The position numbers and the translations under genes were made by a program. From contig NZ_CP029190.1 of NCBI RefSeq assembly GCF_008642295.1, positions 5,997,501-6,061,500 on the forward strand: a stretch of 64,000 nucleotides of DNA, read 5' to 3'. This document shows positions 27,259-35,650 of this stretch, in pieces; position 1 is the first letter of the stretch; every line of letters starts with the position of its first letter. The notes under the pieces were generated by a model, which had not been told where the DNA came from, ran no database searches, and saw only the letters and a list, made by a program, of their open reading frames with translations. Origin of the DNA: Streptomyces venezuelae (lineage in GTDB: Bacteria; Actinomycetota; Actinomycetes; Streptomycetales; Streptomycetaceae).

Positions 27259-28599
27259 ATGCAGTCCAATGTCCTGCTCGATGCCCTCCTCGCCGAGGCG
27301 GGCATGTCCCACGCCGGACTGGCCGCCCATGTGAACCAGGCCGGCCGCACCCGCGGCCTCGCCCTGCGCTACGAACACACCGCCGTCGCCCGCTGGTTGA
27401 AGGGGCAGCGGCCCCGCGGCCAGGTGCCCGACCTGATCTGCGAGGTGCTGGGGCACCGGCTGGGCCGGCCGGTGGGCCTGGACGACATCGGGCTCGGGGT
27501 GCCCGGACAGACCGTCCCCGCGCACGGATCACCGCTCAGCGGGTTCGTGGACCGGGCCACCGCGCTCTGGCGGGCCGACGAGCAGGGCCGCCCACCGCTG
27601 TTGACCGCCGCCGCGGTGACCGGGACTCCCGCCGTGATCCCCGTATGGGAGTGGGAGAACCCGCCCGAGGACGCCGATGTGTCCCGGGACGGGCCCACCC
27701 GGGTCGGCCCCGAGCACATCGAGATCCTGCGGGCCGCCCGCGACCACTACGAGCTGATGTACCGGCGGGCCGGCGGGATGGCCACCCGGGCCCGGATCGT
27801 CCGCTTCCTCGGCAGTGAGACCGCCCCCATGCTGCGCGGGAGTTACCCCGATGCGCTGGGCCGCAGGCTGTACCGGGCCTCGGGGTCCCTGGTGGCGGTG
27901 GCCGGCATCTGTGCGTACGACTCGGACGCGCACGGGCTGGCGCAGCGGTACTTCCACCAGGCGCTCCGCCTCGCCAAGGCCAGCGGAGACCGCGGGCTGG
28001 GCGCCTATGTGATCGCGCTGATCGTCAACCAGTCCCTGCACCTGCGGGAGTTCCGGCAGGCGGTGGCCTTTGCGGAGGCGGCACTGCGGGCGGCCGGGCG
28101 GCACACCACTCCGGCGCTCGCCGCCGATCTGCACGCCATGCAGGCCAAGGCGTATGCCCAGTTGGGGGACACCGGGGCGGCCCTGGCCTGCATCCGGCAG
28201 GCGGAGGCGGCGGCCGGGCGGATCCGGCGGGGGAGCGAACCGGACGAGACGGGGTACGTGCAGCCCGGTCTGGTCAACGTCCAGGTGGCCGAGGCCCTGC
28301 TCAGTCTGGGGGAACTGGACGCGGCGCAGGAGCAGGCGACGGCGGCGGTCGGGACCCCGGCGCACGACCGGGGCCGGGTGCACCGGCTCGCGATGCTGTG
28401 CGAGATCCAGCTCCGGCAGGGGGAGGCGGACGGGGCGGTCGTCGCGGCGGCGGAGATGGCCGAGCGGGCCAAGGGGATGGAGTCGCTGCGGCTGCGGGAC
28501 CGGCTCCGGGCCGTCCGCGAACAGCTGTTGACCAGCGGATGCGCCGGTGCGGAGGAGACCGCCCGGCTGATCGACGGGGCGCTGCGGGTTCCGCTCTGA
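27259..28599 (+). CDS. TPR-containing regulator, NsdA-like
   Basis: 446 aa. An N-terminal DNA-binding-like region (residues 1-80: LLDALLAEAGMSHAGLAAHVN, HTAVARWLKGQRPRGQVPDLI) is followed by a linker and tetratricopeptide-type helical repeats (about 200-440: YFHQALRLAKASGDRGLGAY, LHAMQAKAYAQLGDTGAALAC, AEALLSLGELDAAQEQA). The arrangement matches the NsdA-type regulators that repress differentiation and antibiotic production in S. coelicolor, but I cannot claim orthology. aggagggg stands 5 bases before ATG 27259. A perfect palindrome lies in the promoter. Confidence 0.7.
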   Translation: MQSNVLLDALLAEAGMSHAGLAAHVNQAGRTRGLALRYEHTAVARWLKGQRPRGQVPDLICEVLGHRLGRPVGLDDIGLGVPGQTVPAHGSPLSGFVDRATALWRADEQGRPPLLTAAAVTGTPAVIPVWEWENPPEDADVSRDGPTRVGPEHIEILRAARDHYELMYRRAGGMATRARIVRFLGSETAPMLRGSYPDALGRRLYRASGSLVAVAGICAYDSDAHGLAQRYFHQALRLAKASGDRGLGAYVIALIVNQSLHLREFRQAVAFAEAALRAAGRHTTPALAADLHAMQAKAYAQLGDTGAALACIRQAEAAAGRIRRGSEPDETGYVQPGLVNVQVAEALLSLGELDAAQEQATAAVGTPAHDRGRVHRLAMLCEIQLRQGEADGAVVAAAEMAERAKGMESLRLRDRLRAVREQLLTSGCAGAEETARLIDGALRVPL

Positions 28600-28643
28600 G
28601 GTAGCTCTGACGTTTCGTCGGACTTGAGCAGCTGCTGCCATGT

Positions 28644-28670
28644 TGCCACCTACTCGAACGGAAGGTGGCA
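28644..28670 (+). promoter_or_regulatory. Inverted repeat covering the NUDIX gene ribosome site
   Basis: TGCCACCT (28644-28651) pairs perfectly with AGGTGGCA (28663-28670); the right arm is the ribosome-binding site of the NUDIX gene. It can act as an RNA hairpin hiding the site or as a protein operator. Confidence 0.45.
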
Positions 28671-28675
28671 GAACC

Positions 28676-29206
28676 GTGCAGTGGACGAACCTGAGTGAGC
28701 AGACCGTGTACAAGAACCGTTGGTTCGACGTGAATCTCGCCGATGTGGAACTTCCCGACGGCCGGCACCTGGACCACTTCGTCATCCGGCTCCGCCCGGT
28801 TGCCGTCGCCACGGCCGTCAACGAGGCCAACGAGGTGCTGCTGCTGTGGCGGCACCGTTTCATCACCGACAGCTGGGGCTGGGAACTGCCCGCCGGGGTG
28901 GTCGAGGACGGGGAGGACATCGAGCGGGCCGCGGCCCGGGAGATGGAGGAGGAGTCGGGCTGGCGGCCGGGTCCGCTGCACCACCTGATGACCGTCGAGC
29001 CCGCCAACGGGCTGACCGACGCCCGCCATCACCTCTTCTGGGCCGACGGCGCCACCTACATCGGGCACCCCGAGGACGACTTCGAATCCTCACGCCGCGA
29101 ATGGGTTCCGCTCAAACTCGTGCCGGACATGATCGCGCGCGGCGAGATCCCGGCCGCCAACATGGCGGCCGGGCTCCTGCTGCTGCATCACATCAGGCTG
29201 GGATGA
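28676..29206 (+). CDS. NUDIX hydrolase
   Basis: 176 aa. A complete Nudix box GX5EX7REUXEEXGU is seen at about residues 71-93 (GVVEDGEDIERAAA then REMEEESGW), so Mg-dependent cleavage of a nucleoside diphosphate-X substrate is expected. The overall shape resembles ADP-ribose pyrophosphatases (TVEPANGLTDARHHLFWADGA). GTG 28676 is chosen since gaaggtgg lies 8 bases upstream; ATG 28640 lies left of the inverted repeat and has no ribosome site. It ends 3 bases from the convergent secreted-protein gene with no terminator between. Confidence 0.88.
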   Translation: MQWTNLSEQTVYKNRWFDVNLADVELPDGRHLDHFVIRLRPVAVATAVNEANEVLLLWRHRFITDSWGWELPAGVVEDGEDIERAAAREMEEESGWRPGPLHHLMTVEPANGLTDARHHLFWADGATYIGHPEDDFESSRREWVPLKLVPDMIARGEIPAANMAAGLLLLHHIRLG

Positions 29207-29209
29207 CCC

Positions 29210-29848
29210 TCACCGGTTGAGGCACTTCTGCCGGAAGACCTCGTCGTACGTGGTGTCGTAGGCCACCGCATAGGCGTTCTGGTACGCCAGGATCAAGGTG
29301 TTGGTCGAGGGCTTCAGGCGCGCGTTCGGGCGGTTGAGATCGCACTTCTCGGCGTCCGCGCGGCCCCACGACTCACCCGCGGCCTTGCCCGCGGCGGCCA
29401 TGGACTCCGGCGTCTGCTGCTGGGCCGGTGGCGGCGGGGGCGGAGGCTGCTGCGGCTTGGGTTGGCTGGCGCAGTACTGCCGGTAGGCCTTGGCATAGGC
29501 CTGGTCGTAGCCGTAGCGGTAGCCCTGGGACTTGCCGCGCTCGAAGGCGCTGGGGTTGACCGGGCTCAGCGGCGGAAGGGTCTTGTTGCAGATGGGCGGC
29601 CTACCGTCGCGGTTGCCGACCTTGGAGCCTTCCAAGTACCCCTGCCGGCAGCCCTTGTGGTACTGGTCCTGCGGCGGCTTGCTCAGCCCGTGGCAGACGG
29701 TCGGGGCCATCACGGACTCGGCGGTGGAGGTCGGGGTCTGTGCGGTTGCCCGCTCCGAGGCGCCGGCGGGGGCGATCGCCAGGAGGGACAGCGCCAGCGC
29801 GGGTGTGGTCAGCACGGCGAACGAGCGCCGACAGGCGTGGCGGGGCAT
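29210..29848 (-). CDS. Secreted protein with Tyr/Gly/Ala repeats, function unknown
   Basis: 212 aa. A clear signal peptide (MPRHACRRSFAVLTTPALAL..., cleavage near APAGASERA) precedes a mature domain built of related 15-20 residue segments: KGCRQGYLEGSKVGNRDG, GKSQGYRYGYDQAYAKAYRQYC, GKAAGESWGRADAEKC and YQNAYAVAYDTTYDEVFRQKC. Each segment ends in or carries Cys, suggesting disulphides between repeats. A poly-Pro linker (PPPPPPPAQQQ) splits the array. I do not recognise the family. A TAGAAT hexamer at 29964-29959 (minus strand) may be its -10. Confidence 0.75.
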   Translation of the reverse strand: MPRHACRRSFAVLTTPALALSLLAIAPAGASERATAQTPTSTAESVMAPTVCHGLSKPPQDQYHKGCRQGYLEGSKVGNRDGRPPICNKTLPPLSPVNPSAFERGKSQGYRYGYDQAYAKAYRQYCASQPKPQQPPPPPPPAQQQTPESMAAAGKAAGESWGRADAEKCDLNRPNARLKPSTNTLILAYQNAYAVAYDTTYDEVFRQKCLNR

Positions 29849-30014
29849 GGTCTTCCTTTCGGGCCGATGGGCCCGGTCCGCCGCAACTCGGCGTGTCCCG
29901 TGCTCCTGGGTCGCGCCGGGGGTGGCCGGGACGGCAGGAGAACGCAGCGGACAGCGCCATTCTATCGCCGACCGCCCCGGTCAACCCGGTGGCGGCCGGC
30001 GACAGGACGACGGC

Positions 30015-30887
30015 TCAGCCGTACGGGTAGAAGCCGGAGCCCGTCTTGCGGCCGAGGCGGCCCGCGTCGACCATGCGCTGGAGCAGGGGGGGAGCGGCGT
30101 ACAGCGGCTCCTTGTACTCGGCGTACATCGATTCGGCGATCGAGACGATGGTGTCCAGGCCGATCAGGTCGGACAGCTTCAGCGGACCCATGGGGTGGGC
30201 GCAGCCCAGCTCCATGCCGTTGTCGATGTCCTCGCGGCTGGCGATGCCGGACTCGAACATCCGGATGGCCGACAGCAGGTACGGGACGAGCAGGGCGTTG
30301 ACCACGAACCCGGACCGGTCCTGGGCGCGGACCGCGTGCTTGCCGAGCACGTCCCGCACCAGGGCCTCGGACCGCTTGACGGTCTCGTCCCCGGTGGTCA
30401 GGGCGGGGATGAGCTCGACGAGCTTCTGCACCGGCGCCGGGTTGAAGAAGTGGATGCCGATGACCTGGTCCGGCCGCGAGGTCGCGACGGCCAGCTTCAC
30501 CAGCGGGATGGAGGAGGTGTTGGAGGCGAGGATCGCGTCCGGCCGGGTGACGACCTGGTCGAGGACCTGGAAGATCTCGGTCTTGACCTGCTCGTTCTCG
30601 ACGACCGCCTCGATGACCAGATCGCGGTCCGCGAACTCGCCGAGGTCGGTGGTGAAGGTGAGCCGGGCCAGTGTGGCGTCCCGCTCCTCCTCGGTGATCT
30701 TGCCGCGCTCGGCGGCCTTGGTGAGGGAGTTGATCAGCCGGGTACGTCCGATCTCCAGCGCTTCGCCGGTGGTCTCGGCGACCTTGACCTCAAGGCCACT
30801 TCGGGCGCACACCTCGGCGATGCCCGCGCCCATCTGGCCACAGCCCACTACGCCGACTCGGGTGATGTCGGAAGGGAGGTCAGTCAC
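30015..30887 (-). CDS. 3-hydroxybutyryl-CoA dehydrogenase (FadB2/HbdA type)
   Basis: Oxidises (S)-3-hydroxyacyl-CoA with NAD(P), or the reverse, in fatty-acid or acetoacetyl-CoA metabolism. 290 aa, single-function size. N-terminal Rossmann motif GVVGCGQMGAGIAEV near 11, catalytic His in IGIHFFNPAPVQKLVE near 142, and the helical 3HCDH C-domain (DRSGFVVNALLVPYL, NGMELGCAHPMGPL). I use GTG 30887 (gaaagg 6 bases upstream); ATG 30908 is an in-frame alternative. Confidence 0.9.
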   Translation of the reverse strand: MTDLPSDITRVGVVGCGQMGAGIAEVCARSGLEVKVAETTGEALEIGRTRLINSLTKAAERGKITEEERDATLARLTFTTDLGEFADRDLVIEAVVENEQVKTEIFQVLDQVVTRPDAILASNTSSIPLVKLAVATSRPDQVIGIHFFNPAPVQKLVELIPALTTGDETVKRSEALVRDVLGKHAVRAQDRSGFVVNALLVPYLLSAIRMFESGIASREDIDNGMELGCAHPMGPLKLSDLIGLDTIVSIAESMYAEYKEPLYAAPPLLQRMVDAGRLGRKTGSGFYPYG

Positions 30888-31047
30888 TTCGTGCCTTTCG
30901 CTGCTCATCCGTCGGCGGGTCCCCCGTACGATTCCGGCGCCCGCCACGCCCCCCGACGTTACTCCCGACCTTGCGTTCCCCGGGTGGCCGGGGCGGGCAT
31001 GCTGGGCGCACAGACCGCAATGTCACTCAGCGCAGGGGAGTCGTCAC

Positions 31048-32286
31048 ATGGCGTACATCGGCCGTCGGAGTCTGCTGGCCACAGCGGCGGGGGTGCTGAC
31101 CGCCGCCGCGGCAGGAACCGCGCGGGCCGCCTCGCGCGGGCCGGCGGACCGGGCGGCACTGCCGGAGTTCCGCGGGATGTGGATCGCCTCGGTACACAAC
31201 GTCGACTGGCCCTCCGCAACCGGTCTGAGCGCCGCCGGTCAGCGGGCGGAGCTCATCGCGCTGCTCGACACCGCCGTGCGCCGCCGTCTGAACGCGGTGG
31301 TCCTGCAGGTCCGGCCGACCGCCGATGCCATGTGGCCCGGCGCCCGGGAGCCGTGGTCCCAGTGGCTGACCGGGGTGCAGGGCCGTGACCCGGGCTGGGA
31401 CCCGCTGGGCACGGCGGTGGCCGAGGCGCACGCCCGCGGGCTGGAGCTGCACGCATGGTTCAACCCGTACCGGGTGGCGAACACCCACACCGATCCGTCC
31501 CGGCTCGCCGCCGGGCACCCGGCCCGCACCAACCCGGACTGGACGGTCCCGTACGCCGGGAAGCTGTACTACAACCCCGGCCTGCCGGAGGTGCGGACCT
31601 TCGTGCAGGACGCGATGCTCGAGGCGGTGGCCCGCTACCCGGTGGACGGGGTGCACTGGGACGACTACTTCTACCCCTACCCGGTGGAGGGCCGGCACTT
31701 CGACGACGACGCGGCCTACGAGGAGTACGGCGGCGGATTCGCCTCGCGGGCCGACTGGCGGCGCCACAACACCGACACCCTGGTGCGGGAGATGTCGGAG
31801 CGGATCAAGGCGCTGCGTCCCGGAGCCCGGTTCGGCGTCAGCCCGTTCGCGGTCTGGCGCAACGGGGACCGCGACCCGCTGGGCTCGCCGACCCGGGCGG
31901 GCGTGGGAACCTACGACGACCTGTACGCGGACACCCGCAAGTGGGTGACCGAGGGCTGGCTCGACTACATCGTGCCGCAGTGCTACTGGCACATCGGGCA
32001 CGAAGCGGCCGACTACGCGGCACTGGTGCCGTGGTGGGCCCGGACCGTGGCCGGCACCGGGGTGGACCTGTACATCGGCGAGGCGCTGTACCGCTGCGAC
32101 CGCAACAGCCAGACCCCGGCCTGGCGGGACCCGGCGGAGCTGTCCCGGCACCTGACCCTCGCCCGGGAGCACGCCGAGGTCCGCGGCCACGTCCACTTCT
32201 CGGCGAAGCAGGTGGTCGCGGACCCCAACGGGGCCATGGCCAGGGTCGTCACCGACCACTACCGGGCGGTGGTGCCACCGCGCTGA
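31048..32286 (+). CDS. Secreted GH10-like hydrolase (DUF187 type)
   Basis: 412 aa. The N-terminus GRRSLLATAAGVLTAAAAG carries a twin-arginine signal, so folded export is likely. The mature part is a TIM barrel of the family-10-like glycosyl hydrolases (FRGMWIASVHNVDWPS near 45, HAWFNPYRVANTH near 138, VDGVHWDDYFYPYP near 207, with Asp-Asp candidates for catalysis). Relatives attack peptidoglycan-linked or other surface glycans; no substrate is proven. cagggg lies 10 bases before ATG 31048. Confidence 0.85.
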   Translation: MAYIGRRSLLATAAGVLTAAAAGTARAASRGPADRAALPEFRGMWIASVHNVDWPSATGLSAAGQRAELIALLDTAVRRRLNAVVLQVRPTADAMWPGAREPWSQWLTGVQGRDPGWDPLGTAVAEAHARGLELHAWFNPYRVANTHTDPSRLAAGHPARTNPDWTVPYAGKLYYNPGLPEVRTFVQDAMLEAVARYPVDGVHWDDYFYPYPVEGRHFDDDAAYEEYGGGFASRADWRRHNTDTLVREMSERIKALRPGARFGVSPFAVWRNGDRDPLGSPTRAGVGTYDDLYADTRKWVTEGWLDYIVPQCYWHIGHEAADYAALVPWWARTVAGTGVDLYIGEALYRCDRNSQTPAWRDPAELSRHLTLAREHAEVRGHVHFSAKQVVADPNGAMARVVTDHYRAVVPPR

Positions 32287-32310
32287 GCGCGCGGTCCGCC
32301 GTCGGTGCGG

Positions 32311-32508
32311 TCAGTGCTCGGAGTCGGCGGGGTGCCGTACGACGCAGTCAGGGCCAGGGGACATCACGGCCTCGTGGCCGTCCTGGAAGCGGACCCGATA
32401 GGGAGGGGTTCCGTTCTCTCCCAGGACCTGGGTGATCTCGCCGATCTTGTCGTGCTGGCCCACGACCCTGCCGTGCTGCACCAGCTGGTCGCCCTCGGTC
32501 GCGCGCAT
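32311..32508 (-). CDS. DUF1918-domain small protein
   Basis: 65 aa with the actinobacterial DUF1918 core (GDQLVQHGRVVGQHDKIGEITQVLGENG...YRVRFQDGHEAVMSPGPDC), a small SH3-like beta barrel of unknown function. It starts at ATG 32508 with ggaggt 6 bases upstream. Confidence 0.85.
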   Translation of the reverse strand: MRATEGDQLVQHGRVVGQHDKIGEITQVLGENGTPPYRVRFQDGHEAVMSPGPDCVVRHPADSEH

Positions 32509-32568
32509 GCTGACCTCCCTCGGAGCCGGTCCGTTCCGGTGACGTCAGTTTACGGCGGTTCGGGAGAT

Positions 32569-33525
32569 TTACGCCCGCTGAGTGACGGCAATGCAGACCA
32601 GTACGGCGACGGCGGTCAGCGGGGCGGCGGGGGAGAGCCGCTCGCCGAGCAGGGTCACCGCCCAGACCAGGGTCAGCAGCGGCTGGGCGAGCTGGAGCTG
32701 GCTGGCCCGGGCCGGGCCGATCGCGGCCATGCCGCGGTACCAGACGTAGAGCCCGAGGAAGGTGGAGCCGGCCGCCGCCCAGACCAGGCCGGTCAGGCCG
32801 CGGCCGGTGAGGTGCACGGGCTCGTACGCCAGACCGGCCGCGCTGCCGGCCAGGGCGAGCGGCAGGCACAGCACCAGCGCCCAGCCGACCACCTGCCAGC
32901 CGGGCATCACCCGGGCCAGCCGGGCGCCCTCGGTGTAGCCGGCCGCGCAGACGAGCAGGGCGGCGAACAGGAACCCGTCGCCGGCCGAGAAGGCCCCGCC
33001 GCTCTGCGCCAGCGTGAACCCGAGCACCACGGCGGCGCCGGCCACCGCGGCGGCCCAGAAGGTGCGGGAGGGCCGGATGCCGGTGCGCAGGGCGGCGAAC
33101 GCGGCGGTGGTGAGCGGCAGCATGCCGACCACCACGGCGGCGTGCGAGGTGCTGGAGGTGCGCAGGGCCAGCGTGGTGAGCAGCGGGAAGCCGATCACCA
33201 CCCCGCCGGCGACCACCGCCAGCCCGGCCCGGTGCTCCCGGGCCGGCAGCGGCACCCGCAGGGCGAGCAGGAACCCCCCGGCGATCAGGGCGGCCAGCGT
33301 GCTGCGCAGGGACACCAGGGTCCAGGGGCCGAAGCTCTCCAGGCCCCAGGCGGTGGAGGGGAAGGTCAGCGAGAAGGCGACGACACCGAGCCCGGCCATC
33401 AGCGTCCCGGTGCGCGCGGCCGTCGTCGCTGCCGGAGTCGCTGCCGGAGGAGTCGGTACCGTGGCCGCCGCCGTGGGCGGAACTGCTATCCCCGTCGGGG
33501 CGGTAGCGCTATTCTTGGCTCTCAT
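32569..33525 (-). CDS. EamA-family (DMT) transporter
   Basis: 318 aa, ten predicted helices in two EamA repeats (about 44-170 and 180-310). Residues 1-40 are an Ala/Thr/Pro-rich cytoplasmic tail. The family exports amino acids or metabolites. Its ATG (33525-33523) overlaps the ATG of the divergent MocR-type gene, so the two must share a promoter region inside each other's coding sequence; the MocR protein is its likely regulator. Confidence 0.88.
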   Translation of the reverse strand: MRAKNSATAPTGIAVPPTAAATVPTPPAATPAATTAARTGTLMAGLGVVAFSLTFPSTAWGLESFGPWTLVSLRSTLAALIAGGFLLALRVPLPAREHRAGLAVVAGGVVIGFPLLTTLALRTSSTSHAAVVVGMLPLTTAAFAALRTGIRPSRTFWAAAVAGAAVVLGFTLAQSGGAFSAGDGFLFAALLVCAAGYTEGARLARVMPGWQVVGWALVLCLPLALAGSAAGLAYEPVHLTGRGLTGLVWAAAGSTFLGLYVWYRGMAAIGPARASQLQLAQPLLTLVWAVTLLGERLSPAAPLTAVAVLVCIAVTQRA

Positions 33526-33530
33526 GTATG
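33510..33530. promoter_or_regulatory. Overlapping divergent start codons with leaderless -10 elements
   Basis: The palindrome CATG at 33523-33526 contains both ATG codons, one on each strand. TATTCT (33510-33515) is 8 bases before the plus-strand ATG and TACGCT (minus strand, 33536-33531) is about 5 bases before the minus-strand ATG. Neither gene can have a 5' leader of normal length without running into the other's codons, and no ribosome site exists. Confidence 0.6.
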
Positions 33531-34963
33531 AGCGTAGCAGTGTGGCCGAGCTGGCGGAATCTCTGCGATCCGAGCTGAACCGCTACTCGGTGGGTGGAAA
33601 GCTCCCGTCGAGCCGGGCCCTGGTCGAGCGGTACCGGGTCAGCCCCGTGACGGTGTCCCGGGCCCTCGCCCGGCTCGCCGCCGAGGGCCTCGTCGTCACC
33701 CGGCCCGGCGCCGGCGTCTTCCGCGCCGAGCCGCGCCGCAGCGGGCCGGAGCAGGCCGGCGACACCTCCTGGCAGGAGGTCGCCCTCAGTGCCGGAGCCG
33801 CCGAGGAGACCGTGCCGCGCTCGGTCGACGCCTCCGGCGTCCTGGTCTCGCTGACCGCGCCCCCGACCGGGGTGATCGAGCTCAACGGCGGCTACCTGCA
33901 CACCTCCCTCCAGCCCGAGCGGGCCATGGCGGCTGCGCTCGCCCGGGCCGGCCGCCGGCCCGGCGCCTGGGGCCGGCCGCCGATGGAGGGGCTGACCGAG
34001 CTGCGCGACTGGTTCGCCCGCGAGATCGGCGGCGGGCTCACCGCCGCCGACGTCCTGGTCACGGCGGGCGGGCAGAGCGCGCTCACCACCGCCCTGCGGG
34101 CCCTGGCCCCGCCCGGCGCACCCGTACTGGTGGAATCCCCGACCTACCCCGGCCTGCTGGCCATCGCCCGGGCCTCCGGCTGCCGGCCGGTCCCGGTGCC
34201 GGCCGACGCCGAGGGGGTCCGCCCGGAGCTGCTCGCCGCGGCGTTCGAGGCGACCGGCGCGCGGGTGTTCGTCTGCCAGCCGCTGTTCCAGAACCCGACC
34301 GGCGCGGTGCTGTCCGCCGGGCGGCGGGCGGAGGTCCGGCGGATCGCCCGGGCCGCCGGGGCCTTCGTGGTCGAGGACGACTATGCGCGGTCGCTGGCCC
34401 ACGAGGACGCCGGGCAGCTGCCCGCCCCGCTGGCCGCCGACGACCCGGACGGGGTGGTGGTCCACGTCCGGTCGCTGACCAAGGCCACCTCGCCGAGCCT
34501 GCGGGTGGGCGCCCTGTCCGCCCGCGGGCCGGTGCTCGACCGGCTGCGGGCCATCCAGGTGGTGGACAGCTTCTTCGTCCCCCGGCCGCTCCAGGAGGCC
34601 GCTCTCGAACTGGTCGGCGCCCCCGCCTGGCCCCGCCACCTGCGGGCCGTCGCCGCCGAGCTCCGGCACCGCCGGGAGGTGCTGGCCGGGGCCGTGCGCT
34701 CGGCCCTGCCCGGTCTGACGCTGCCCCACCTGCCCTCCGGCGGCTACCAGTTGTGGGCCCGGCTGCCCGAGGGCTCGGACGAGGCGGGCTTCGTCGCCGC
34801 CGCACTGCGCGCCGGGGTGGCGGTCGCGCCGGGCCGCCCGTACTTCTGCGCGGAACCGCCGGGCCCGCACGTCCGCCTCAGCTTCGCCGGGGTGGCCGGC
34901 CCGGCCGAGCTGACGGAAGGAGTACGCCGCCTGGCGTCCGCCGTGGCGAGCCTGCCGGGCTGA
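33524..34963 (+). CDS. MocR/GntR-family regulator with aminotransferase domain
   Basis: 479 aa. GntR winged helix at about 5-75 (GGKLPSSRALVERYRVSPVTVSRALARL), linker, then a fold-type I aminotransferase-like domain with NGGYLHTSLQP, VTAGGQSAL near 190, FQNPTGA near 263, the PLP-binding Lys in SLTKATSPSLRVG near 325, and an Arg in HVRLSFAG for the substrate carboxylate. These proteins sense PLP or an aldimine and regulate transcription. Its start codon overlaps that of the divergent EamA gene, its probable target. Confidence 0.9.
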   Translation: MYERSSVAELAESLRSELNRYSVGGKLPSSRALVERYRVSPVTVSRALARLAAEGLVVTRPGAGVFRAEPRRSGPEQAGDTSWQEVALSAGAAEETVPRSVDASGVLVSLTAPPTGVIELNGGYLHTSLQPERAMAAALARAGRRPGAWGRPPMEGLTELRDWFAREIGGGLTAADVLVTAGGQSALTTALRALAPPGAPVLVESPTYPGLLAIARASGCRPVPVPADAEGVRPELLAAAFEATGARVFVCQPLFQNPTGAVLSAGRRAEVRRIARAAGAFVVEDDYARSLAHEDAGQLPAPLAADDPDGVVVHVRSLTKATSPSLRVGALSARGPVLDRLRAIQVVDSFFVPRPLQEAALELVGAPAWPRHLRAVAAELRHRREVLAGAVRSALPGLTLPHLPSGGYQLWARLPEGSDEAGFVAAALRAGVAVAPGRPYFCAEPPGPHVRLSFAGVAGPAELTEGVRRLASAVASLPG

Positions 34964-35001
34964 CCCGCGGATCCGGGGGGTGCCCGGGGCGTGCGCAGGG
35001 C

Positions 35002-35036
35002 TTGACCCGCAGGGTGGTCCGCCGCACGATCGCCGC
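35002..35036 (+). promoter_or_regulatory. Leaderless promoter of the histidine phosphatase-like gene
   Basis: TTGACC (35002-35007), 17 bases, CACGAT (35025-35030), 6 bases, ATG 35037. No ribosome site is present, so translation should start from a leaderless mRNA. Confidence 0.55.
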
Positions 35037-35618
35037 ATGCATGTTCGGGTCTCGCTCGTGGCCGCGGCCCGCAGCTCCGCGCTGCTGGCCGAGCGGTTCG
35101 ACGACGACCGCCCCCTGGACGGGGCGGGGTGGCGGGCCGTGGAGGCCGCGGCCGGCCGGCTCGTGCCCCTGGGCGCCGCCGAGCTGCGCTACTGCTCGCC
35201 CACCCCGCGCAGCCGGGCCACCGGCCGGGCCCTCGGCTACGCCCCGCTCGCCCAGCCGGCCCTGCGGGCCTGCGACATGGGCCGCTGGCGGGGGCTGACC
35301 CTGGCCGAGGTGGCGGCCCGCGAGCCGGGCGCGGTGGACCTCTGGCTCGGCGACCCGCACGCGGCTCCGCACGGCGGCGAATCTCTGCTGGCGTTCATCA
35401 CCCGGGTCGGCGGCTGGCTGGACAGCCGCCCCGCCGACGACGGCTCGGCCATCCTGGCGGTGGCCGAGCCCTCGGTGGTCCGCGCCGCCCTGGTCTACGC
35501 CCTCCAGGCGCCGCCGCAGACCTACTGGCACGTCGACGTCCGCCCGCTCTCCACCCTCACCCTGGCGGGCTCCTCCGGCCGCTGGTACCTCTCCCTCCCG
35601 GAGCCGGAATCCGCATGA
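35037..35618 (+). CDS. Histidine phosphatase-family protein, catalytic His residues absent
   Basis: 193 aa with the phosphoglycerate-mutase-like fold order: strand LVAAARSSALLAERFDDDRPLDGAG, YCSPTPRSRATGRAL (the family's S-P-x-x-R-x-x-x-T segment), DMGRWRGLTLAEV, HGGESLLAFITR and a final AVAEPSVVRAAL. The RHG motif expected at the first strand reads AAARSS and the second His (vsHg) reads AEPS, so both catalytic His are missing. It is therefore probably a binding protein or pseudo-enzyme, although S-P-x-x-R is intact. ATG 35041 is out of frame. Confidence 0.75.
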   Translation: MHVRVSLVAAARSSALLAERFDDDRPLDGAGWRAVEAAAGRLVPLGAAELRYCSPTPRSRATGRALGYAPLAQPALRACDMGRWRGLTLAEVAAREPGAVDLWLGDPHAAPHGGESLLAFITRVGGWLDSRPADDGSAILAVAEPSVVRAALVYALQAPPQTYWHVDVRPLSTLTLAGSSGRWYLSLPEPESA

Positions 35619-35620
35619 GG

Positions 35621-35641
35621 TCTTTCCGGCCACAGCACTAG
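35621..35641. repeat. Solo terminal repeat related to the element at 59113-59341
   Basis: tctttccggccacagcactag matches, in reverse complement, the first 18 or so bases of the terminal inverted repeat of the element at 59113-59341 (CTAGtgctgtgaccggaaag) with one substitution. No second end is found nearby. Its outer edge forms TAGCAT (35639-35644), a -10-like hexamer 6 bases before the next ATG. Confidence 0.55.
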
Positions 35642-35650
35642 CATCCCCGC

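Noticed and set aside
35041..35043. ATG at 35041 as start of the histidine phosphatase-like gene
   Set aside because: It is out of frame; ATG 35037 is in frame and has a leaderless promoter.
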